Shown here piece after piece: positions 55,401 to 64,000 of a DNA stretch of 64,000 nucleotides. The position numbers were made by a program, and so were the translations under genes. Numbering within the stretch: the first letter of the stretch is position 1; the number at the start of each line of letters is the position of its first letter. Under the pieces are notes generated by a model. That model saw only the letters and a program-made list of their open reading frames with translations. It was not told the origin of the DNA and did not search any database. The DNA is from Earliella scabrosa. Taxonomy: Eukaryota > Basidiomycota > Agaricomycetes > Polyporales > Polyporaceae. The stretch spans positions 201,001-265,000 of the forward strand of contig JABYQQ010000032.1 of the NCBI GenBank assembly GCA_022605405.1. The letters are read 5' to 3'.

Positions 55401-57760
55401 TGTTTTCGCCGCCTTGGACGGAACGACCTCCGCGTCTGTCTTCGAAGCGCTCTTGGGAGCCTCCGGCCTTCTGAAGGACCGAACGGTGGTATTGGCAACA
55501 AATAAGAGTATGTATCACGTCTCGTCCCGTGCATTTCATATAAATGTCTCATGTGGCCCTAGTCTCGCACCTTCAGCGCATGGATAAGATTGTCATGCTT
55601 GGCGATGGCGGTATCCTCGAGCAAGGGACGTTTGAACAGCTCTCCGGCGCCGACGGACCCACAGGAGCGCTCATCCGAGAGCACTCGAAAACCTCATTTG
55701 GCTCCGAGGAGACCGAGAAGCAGGTCACCGCCTTCGACGATTCTGTGGAAGACATCGATAAGGCCGAAGCAGAGCAAGAGGAGATCGACGCCATTCAGCA
55801 TGGTTCCAGTGGATTCACCGCATACATGCATTACTTCGCTGGTGCCGGATTCCCGTCCATGGCCGTCTACGGCCTCTTCCTCCTCGTCACAGTCGGTATC
55901 CAGATCGTCACTCCCGTGTACCTCCAACTCTGGGCGGCCGCAAATGACAACGGCGAAGGCTCGGCATCTTCGGTCCTTGGACGGTATCTCGGTGGCTACG
56001 CTGCTATCGAGGTCGCATACACAATTGCATTCACGACTGTGTTCTACTTCTTCATCATGCGTCTCGTCCCTGGAGCCTCCTCTGCACTGCACTCCCACGC
56101 GTTTGGTGCAGTCATGGCCGCCCCGATGTCGTTCTTTGGCAGTACGTCAGCAGGAAAGGTCATCAGTCGATTTAGCCAGGACATCTTCATCGCCGACTTC
56201 GAGTTCCCTCTCGCGATGCACGACTTCGGCTATGAAGCAACGCGCATGGTCGGCAGCGCTGTCCTAATGATCATCTCAGTTCCTTACCTCGCCATCGTCG
56301 TTGTATTCATGCTTGGCCTTGTGTACGTGATCCAGAAATTCTACCTTGTAAGTGGCAACATTCTCCCAGCCATGTTGTACTCTCTCTGACATTGCACATA
56401 GGCAACCTCGCGTCAACTTCGCCGTCTTGATCTCTCCAGCAAGGGTCCACTGTACACACTCTTCGCAGAGACGGTCGAACTGAATGGTCTGTTGACCATC
56501 CGTGCTGCCCGGAAGGATGTTCCCTATGCCGCAGCCAACTCCGCGCTCCTCGCACGCTCTCAGATCCCCTTCTACCTGACCAACATCTCGCGACTCTGGC
56601 TCGCTACCACAATCGGGGTCATCACGGCCGTGATCAACACTTGCTTTGTCCTCATCGCAGTCGGCAACCGCGAGACGACGTCTGCAGGTCTCTTCGCAGT
56701 TGGCCTGTCCCAGGCGGTTTCCCTCCAGGACATCATAAGTCTCGTCTTGACATCGTGGACCCAGCTGGAGATTGCCGCTGTCGCCATCGAGAGGAACCTC
56801 GAATACACGAAGCTGCCTCCCGAAGAGGACGACAAGGGAACGAGCGGCAAGAACGCGCATGATGGTTCGTGGCCGTCCGAGGGCGCAATCGAATTCGAAA
56901 ACATGATCGCAAGCTACGATGGCCAAACCGAGCCCGCGCTCAAGGGTATCACTTGGTCCATCCCTGGCGGCAGTAACGTCGGCCTCTGTGGTCGAACTGG
57001 ATCCGGGAAGAGGTACGAATCTCGTTTGCCGCATACCGACCTTTATGATCTCATGTACCATTTAGTACGATGCTGCTAGCAATCCTCCGCGCGCTGCATG
57101 TCCATGGGAAGATCATCAGTGAGTCGTGTCACTGCGGTACGGATGCGATGACTAACATTACCAATCAGTCGACAAGGTTGATACTGCCGAAGTCCCTCGC
57201 CGGACCCTTCGTCGCAACATCACGGTGGTGCCGCAAGATCCACTAGTAATCGACGGGACCGTTCGAGAGAACGTTGACCTCTCGGGCCAGAAAACAGATG
57301 CGGAGATTTGGGAAGCAATCGAGGCGTCGCAGGTTTGTAACCCACAGTCCCACTAGCGTGCAAGTGACTGACGATTTTGTTGTAGCTGAAAGAGGTGATT
57401 AGCGGTTTCGAGAACAAGCTCGAACAGCCTCTTTCCGCTCGAGGGAATGAGCTTTCGAAGGGTCAGACTCAGCTACTCGCCCTCGCACGCGCACTGCTCC
57501 GCAAGAACAAAATCGTCCTTCTGGACGAAGCGACTGGTAACCTGGACGTTGAGACGGACAAAGCAGTGCAAGAGACCATCAGGGCGGCTTTCAAGGACTA
57601 TACGGTTGTGACCGTTGCTCACCGGATCTCCACCATTGTGGACTACGACCAGGTTGCGGTTTTGGACGCCGGGCGGATCGTCGAATCAGGAAACCCGGAG
57701 CGTCTGCTAGAAGACGAGGGGAGTTTGTTTGGACGTCTACGTAACGACTCTGCCATGTAA
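52447..57760 (+). CDS. ABCC-type ABC transporter, complete
   Basis: Fifteen exons (52447-52476, 52547-52599, 52792-53026, 53086-53495, 53615-54004, 54063-54106, 54160-54529, 54584-54971, 55025-55300, 55351-55507, 55563-56347, 56402-57012, 57066-57118, 57169-57332, 57386-57760) give 1446 aa. The N terminus (MSFCEGDGAF, RTFDFTVLFE) and a TMD0 of several spans are those of fungal multidrug-resistance-associated proteins. TMD1 leads to NBD1 with GRVGSGKTTLL, LSGGQKARIALARA and VVLLDDVFAALD. TMD2 leads to NBD2 with GRTGSGKSTML, a degenerate signature ELSKGQTQ and IVLLDEATGNLD, plus the H-loop VTVAHRIST. Such proteins export conjugates, peptides and drugs across the plasma or vacuolar membrane. The gene lies beside the dioxygenase and converges on a second ABCC gene with 265 bp between stops. 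A role in exporting the synthetase product or in self-protection is an inference. Confidence 0.93.
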
Positions 57761-58025
57761 AGACACGTGAGGCGAATGTTTCTCTTAGACTACTACGATA
57801 ATGATTCACTAGTTCCATCCGGGTTTGCTTCCATCACGATCTACAACACTGGCAGTTGTCATCCTTGAAGGCACACGAACGCAAGTGAAACACGTATAAT
57901 CGAATTAGGATAACAGAGTAAGGACCGTAGACATTGTGATAGCGATACATGGAGTGGCCAGAATCGGAGGGACACATGCAAGGGTATACAGCAATCTTGA
58001 ACATGCGCAACAGAACGACGAAGAC

Positions 58026-61000
58026 TCAATTATGGACGGAGAGTGCTGACCCGTTCCCAGGCATGGGAACATTCGAGGTCACAACCTTCACTGCAGAAGC
58101 CGAGATGCCTACCACTTTGTAGAGTGTTTCTCTCTCTTCTGGCGGGGCGTTGTCTACCAGCGCCTTGAAATAGCTCTGCTCGTTGCGCAGGAGCGTGTCA
58201 AGCGTGTCAAACTCAACCTGAAGAGTTACGAAGCATCATGTTAGTCGTGAATGGAGTCACTGCGGGTCGACTCACCATCTTGCCATCATCAAGAACCATC
58301 TAGGGTAAGAACATCGGTGAGCGACTTCTTCGGAAAATTCGAATGAGCAGTCGACGCACCACTTTGTCGTAATCTTGTATCGTTGGAAGTCGGTGCGCGA
58401 CAGTCAAAACTGTAACTCCCGTGTCCAGGCATTCGCGTAGTGCTCGCTGGATCCTCGCGTCGCAAGCATGGTCTGTAGAACGAATTGGTCAAGTATGTGA
58501 TGGCAATAGAACATTGTGTACGCACCAATCGAAGATGTAGCTTGATGACAAGGCATGAAGTCAATGACACATACTCATGACAGTATAGTGGTCACGTACC
58601 TTCGTCCATGATGAGGAGCTTGCTCTTCCGCGCGATCGCCCGAGCGAGAGCAATGATCTGTCGTTCCCCTGCAGATAGATCGTCTCCCGATATGGTCTTA
58701 TCCAGACGAATCCTGTCTTCCACCATGAGTCCGGTCTCGACATTCAGTCCTTGCGCACTAAGTAGCGCAGACTCCAGCTCGTGGTCCTCATACTGAGAGA
58801 AAGGGTCCAGGTTCTGGCGGACCGTCCCCGCGAACAGTTCCGGCTGCATGACCGAACAATCAGCCACTCTCAACCAAGGGATAGATTATAACACATACGT
58901 TCTGCGGAATAATGGTGATATTCTTGCGGAGGGTGGAGAGGCTGACCGAGCCAATAGGTCGACCAGAGTACACCACTTGGCCGTTGGGAACGAACTTGCT
59001 TGGCACCTTCGGCGGAACGTTCGTGAAGATGCAGCGTAGCAGCGCCAGGGTAAGCGTGCTCTGCAGTACAAATGTAAGTGAAGTCCGCAATGATCGCTCG
59101 TAACTATCGCACCTTTCCGCTCCCAGTGCGACCAACTGCATCGAAGTTTAGTATCTATCTATGTCGAGAAACAAGCATCAACTTACCGACTCCAATTCGC
59201 TCTCCTGCTTGCGCCGTGAACGAGATACCCTTGAGTACCTCCGGCGAATTGTCGAACTCGCCATAGGATGCTGAGAGATTGTCCACACGAAGATCGCCCG
59301 TTCGTGGCCAACAGTCGGCTAGAACCTCAAGATCGTCAGTTCCCATGACATCCTCTTCACGCTCGATGTCCAGATATTGCTCAATGCGCTCGAGGCTGTT
59401 CATTGTGTCAGTTTTCGCCCTATGGTATGTGATACTTGATTACGGACCTGTTGCCTGTTCCGGAGCTTATGTCAGTATCCGAGCTTCTTATGCATTCCAA
59501 TGAATCGAGACTCACCTGCCACCTCGAATGCGTTGAAGATCCGCACCCACTCGAAGATCTTTGAGCTGAACGCGACTGGTAAAGCCTTGTTAGCATACAA
59601 TAGCAGATCCCTCAAGGTTGAGGGGAACTCACTAGCCATGCTCAGGGAGAACCCAACATTCGACGCATCGAGCTTGGCAAAGTAAGTGAGGTAAATCGCC
59701 AGACAGACAGTGAAAGATGTTCCAAGCATGTCTGCGCGAACAATCACCCATCTATCAACATATCAGCTATCCATCACACTGCATGAGATCAAATGAACAC
59801 CAACCTGTTGAGATTGTAGAACGTGTTGGAGGCACGAGTCCAGCGATCGATCAGGGTGTACATCTCGCGCCTGTAACGATCCTGGACCGCAAAAGCCCGA
59901 ATTGACACTGGAAAGAGTTAGCCGAGTAATTGATAGTGAGGGACGCGTACATACCTGCCGCTGCGATCGTTGAGTTGAGATGACCGAGCATAGGAGCTCG
60001 CGTGTTGCTTTGCTCGCGCTTGACAGGGAGTTGCGCCTTCATGTATATCTTGGTGTACAGACCACCCATGAGCGTAACGGCTGCGACACCGATGGTGAAC
60101 ACCGGTGCAACAATCATGACCATGACCAGTCGCAGAACCAGGAACCCTGTCAGCTGGAGAAGGGTGAACAAGGAGTTGGCGATCTGTCCATCGACTGGAT
60201 ATACGTAAATATGCCGTCCGGTTCATGATAGTGTCATGCGTGTACTTACTGGCTCCGATGTCCTCAGTACACCGAGCGATGACACGCGACGTGGGAGTCG
60301 TCTCGAGCCATCTGAGCACTATCATGAGTCACATGGACTGACGGGAGAGGAAGGTTGTGCATACCTCAAAGTAGTGCCGAGGATGGCCCCCATCAGCTTC
60401 TTGTGAATGACCTTGCACGCACGCAGTGAGCCGGACATGTACAAGTAGCGAGCGGCGAGCTCCAAGAAGGTGGCAGCCAGCAGGAGAGCTGAGTATACGA
60501 CCAGGAAACTGTGGGAGGGGCCGTGAGCTGACGATAACTAACGTAAGAATGATGACTTACAATGGTACAGAGACCTCCTCAGCCGGCTTCTTCGCATATT
60601 GCTTTGCCCAGTCACCAAGTAACCAGAACTAGATTGAGACGAGTTAGCGTCTATCACGTAATCCAGTGGCGAGAACCCACCTGAGCATTGACAGCAAGGC
60701 CAGAGAGTAGGAGGACCACCAAGAATCCAACCCAGTACAGAACTGGATAGGCAGCCATGTTGCCGAACAGCAAAGTCACTGGACATGAGAATGTGCGGTC
60801 AGCGGCCGATAGACGCAATAGCACAGAGAGACTGACAAGGGCCCCATCCTACGTGTCCTTCTCTAATCTCTTCTGCCTTCACGATCGGTGATTTCTCGAA
60901 CTTGCGCGTCAGCCTCTTCGTTGGAGGCGTCGATGTCGGCGTCAGCTCCTTCTTCGTCTCGACTTCCTGCACAAGTTCAGCTAGGTCGTACTTGTGCGCC

Positions 61001-64000
61001 GCACGGTCTAGCTCAGTCGGGCATCCGCTGTGGAGTATGACGCCACCGTGGCCCATCTCAACAACCCAGCCTGCCAAGGAAAAGACAGCATTGACGTTAT
61101 TGGACTGCGCGGGGTATACTGAGTAAACCTCAATGCTTCAGTATAGGTTGGTACGTACCACCATAATCACCGTCCGACCGCGAAGAAGTCGCCCACGGAA
61201 GCAGTGGCTGACGATGTGTCGGATCGTAGTGTTGTCCAGAGCCGCGAGCACCTAGAGCGATCCAATAAGTATGCATGATCTTGACAACAAACATGTGAGC
61301 GATATACGCACATCGTCAATGATGATGGTCTGGGAACGAGAGTAAACTGCCCGAGCAAGCGCGATTCGTGCCTGTTGAAATGCGATATTAGTGCTAACCT
61401 CTCGGCGCTGGGATCTAGGTCCATCACCTTCTGTCCACCGCTGCAAAGACGCCGTGAGCATACATAGGTCATGATGCGGCAAGCGTCGCTCGGACGTACC
61501 TCAAAGCCGTTCCCCGCTCCCCAACTACAGTCCCATCACCGTCACTCCACTGCTTGATATCCGTCAACAGAGCACAGTCATGCAGGACTTCCTGGTACCG
61601 CCTCTCGTCGTACTGCGAACCGAGCACGATGTTGTCCTGTGACGCGAACATAAGCAGCAATGGATGCGTAGACGCAGCTCTGGACACTCACGCGGACAGT
61701 GCCTTGAGTGATCCAAGGTGTCTGGTGGACATACCCTATCCCTGTACGAGGGTCCTTCGGGAGGCTGACGTAGGAATCGTGGTCAGTGGTCGGAACGTAG
61801 TGCATCTCCCCTGTCGCGTCTCCCATTCAGCAACCAAGAAGAAACCATAGGACACTGGTCACATACCGAGCAGCGCCAGGAGAAGCGCAGTCTTGCCGCA
61901 CGCCGTAGGCCCATAGATGAGGTTCAGGGCGCCCGTCTGGAAGGGAAGATCCCCAACGATCTTGAGCGAGAACGCGCCGTCCTTCGTTTCGTCGTGTTTG
62001 CACCAGGTGAATCGAGCGTTCCGGATGCCGATGACGCCGCTCTCAGAAGGAGGCGGGTGGGAAGGACGTCTGTTCTGGTCGTACTCGTCCAGCAGCTCGG
62101 ACTAGAGCGTGCGGTTAGAACCTGCACTAGGAATAGCATTTGTATGCTGAGACTTACTTCTTGAAGGAAACGGTTGATACGTCCGAGGGATACCAAGCCT
62201 TCAAAATAATGGCAAATGTTCAGTAGTTCAATGGTAATGGTAGAAGGTGACACCGGGCATACCATTCAGTATAATCGGGCGCCTGAAGATGAACAGACCA
62301 AGTTGCGAGCGGAGGATGTCGAACACTGAAAATTGTCAATGAGTGTACAGAGAAACATAACGTGTCGTGGCAAATACTCACGAGAGATAGAAGAGAACAC
62401 GATGGACGCTGGAGCGTCTCATGTCAGCACATTTTCGTACCTTGTCACTCCACATCCTGGACGTACCCGAAAGCTCGCGATGCATCCCGAGAGTCTGCGA
62501 TGCGCAAGATCATCAGTACACGTGCATCACGAAAAGGGTCCGTTAAATCGATTCTACACACATATGTAGCATAGGTGACGAGCATCACAACCAGTGGAAC
62601 GAATGTCCTGTCAACGCAGGTCGTGCCTGATCAGCATATATTCAATACTCACGGACTGTTCCGTGACTCACTTGACAAGTTCCATCTGAATCTGCTTATA
62701 GGCTATCTGACGTGCTTGATACAACTCGCTCTCTCGAGCGGCATCGACCCGCTCCGCCTGCTCCGCCTCCCAGCCCAGAAGCTTGATGGTGCGAATGTTC
62801 TTGAGCACTGTATGGGCGTCAGCGTAAGGACCAGCTGTATTACGGGGATTCATAGGCGTACTCTGTGTGACTAGCTTGATGCGTTTGTCGCTCTGTGAAG
62901 CGTATTGATGATCGGTCAGCATTGTGGCCTTCGGTGGGCATGAGATAGGAGCGTGTTACCTCAGCTGCCTTTTGTCCATTGTGGCTCTTCATCCGCTTGT
63001 TGAGCCGCTCAGGTATTGGCATGAGGGCGAGAAGTACCCCGATCCCGACGAAGGTGCTGCAAGCGAAATGAGTCGGGTCGTCGCAGCGGAACGCCGCCTG
63101 ACGTACCTCCATCCAAGGATCTGGTAGAGGAAGTATACTGAGAGCACGACCTGAATTGGGGTCTCCAGCACTGGCGTAGGATCATTAGCTATGCAACGTA
63201 CTCGGGATAAGGGGGTAGCGGAAACGCACGGACGAGAAGCACGAATGTGCCCGCATTGGTGCAAGCCGTCAGATCGGTGGTCGCCAAGTTACTGATTGCA
63301 GGCATGTCGCCCGCGCCCTTAGCATTACCCTTCCCACCTTGCTGTTGTTGCGCCCTCGCCCGCAGACGCAGTCCATGGTCCAACGTGAGCTGCGAGATGA
63401 TAGCTTGTGTGCGTGCCACGATCTGGGTCTAGATCGCCAGTCATGCTCTCCGAGTCTAAGCTCAATTCGAAGAGGCGTACGCACCGAAACATAGTGGTAG
63501 TACTGCATCGCCAGCGACGATGCCATGTATCCCACACACAGAGCGCCGATCCAAAACCACGGGCGTATGGCCTCGGCAGCCGCGCCACGCTCGAGATATC
63601 TGTGTAACTGGAGTTAGCGGCACAAGCAGCGTTTGCGTCAAAACCAGGAACATACGATAGAATGTGCCTGAGACCAAGAGGGACGAGGAACGAAGACAAG
63701 CTCTGAAAAAGGCGAGTCAGTCGACTTCGAGCACAGCCTGTCAAGGACCAAGGACCAAGTGTCACATACCGCTAGCACAGTCATAACGGCCATGATGAAC
63801 CAGTCACGCTCTATTGGGCAACAAAGTATCACGGTTAGCGTTATCCATCAGATCGAGGCTATGCAACACGCACGGAAAAGCCTGAACAAGCTCCAAGCGA
63901 CATTCCTTTTCTTCTGGCCCACGCGTGCTTGCAGAGGATCGACATACTGTGCATCGCATTGATGTTTAGCTTGCCATGTGCGTGCGAAGGCTGTACTAAG
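58026..64000 (-). CDS. second ABCC-type ABC transporter, 5' end outside window
   Basis: I resolve 38 exons: 63946-63874, 63810-63770, 63702-63656, 63599-63485, 63422-63230, 63170-63107, 63056-62960, 62892-62862, 62807-62672, 62607-62562, 62494-62467, 62408-62382, 62325-62263, 62198-62158, 62101-61867, 61810-61692, 61636-61500, 61440-61428, 61371-61312, 61251-61159, 61104-60837, 60778-60681, 60628-60561, 60508-60365, 60311-60250, 60194-59955, 59907-59805, 59751-59633, 59575-59516, 59454-59448, 59395-59187, 59135-59113, 59060-58899, 58843-58600, 58540-58526, 58472-58360, 58299-58276, 58217-58026. They sum to 1269 codons plus stop, all in phase. The first listed exon may continue to the window edge, since the frame stays open. 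The N-terminal TMD0 is missing from the window. NBD1 has GPTACGKTALLL, LSGGQKARIALARA and TIIIDDVLAALD. NBD2 has GRTGSGKSTLTL, DDLSAGERQIIALA and LLIMDEATSSID, with H-loop VAHRLPT. Same family as its neighbour, but with a far denser intron pattern. Confidence 0.92.

Overview
The window is nuclear DNA of a filamentous basidiomycete, most likely a wood- or litter-decaying agaricomycete. Three things point there. Almost every gene is cut by short GT-AG introns, mostly 47-70 nt. The gene content includes a DUF6534 membrane protein, an AA9 lytic polysaccharide monooxygenase, an AA3-type GMC oxidoreductase and a GH105 pectin-degrading enzyme. Genes lie on both strands with no operon structure. All gene models are hand-spliced from the sequence. 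Exon phases close without a stop in every model, and conserved motifs continue across the junctions.

Layout. 0-11 kb: the 5' end of an exonuclease-domain gene, a Spo7-like Nem1 phosphatase subunit, an AA9 LPMO, an orphan membrane protein, a mitochondrial-type DnaJ protein and a DUF6534 protein. 12-23 kb: a stretch rich in secreted proteins, with a lectin-like protein built from three tandem cassettes, an intracellular LysM protein, two divergent Thr-rich secreted paralogues, a GH105 hydrolase and a GPI-anchored Cys-rich protein. 23-38 kb: housekeeping and metabolism, with PIP5-kinase (Mss4 type), mitochondrial enoyl-CoA hydratase, a GMC oxidoreductase convergent with a fumarate reductase-cytochrome b5 fusion, and a hot-dog thioesterase. 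38-41 kb: gene-poor, with a 40-bp-arm inverted repeat and one doubtful ORF.

41-64 kb: a candidate, apparently undescribed natural-product cluster. It has a two-module nonribosomal peptide synthetase (A-T-C-A-T-TE, 2192 aa) and a divergently transcribed 2-oxoglutarate/Fe(II) dioxygenase of the amino-acid hydroxylase type. Two large ABCC-type transporters follow, placed tail to tail. A plausible division of labour is that the dioxygenase hydroxylates an amino acid or the product, the synthetase joins two building blocks and releases them through its thioesterase, and one or both transporters export the product or move it to the vacuole. This is inferred from domains and adjacency only.

No tRNA, rRNA, CRISPR array or intact transposon was recognised. 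The right-hand ABC transporter and the left-hand exonuclease gene run off the window.
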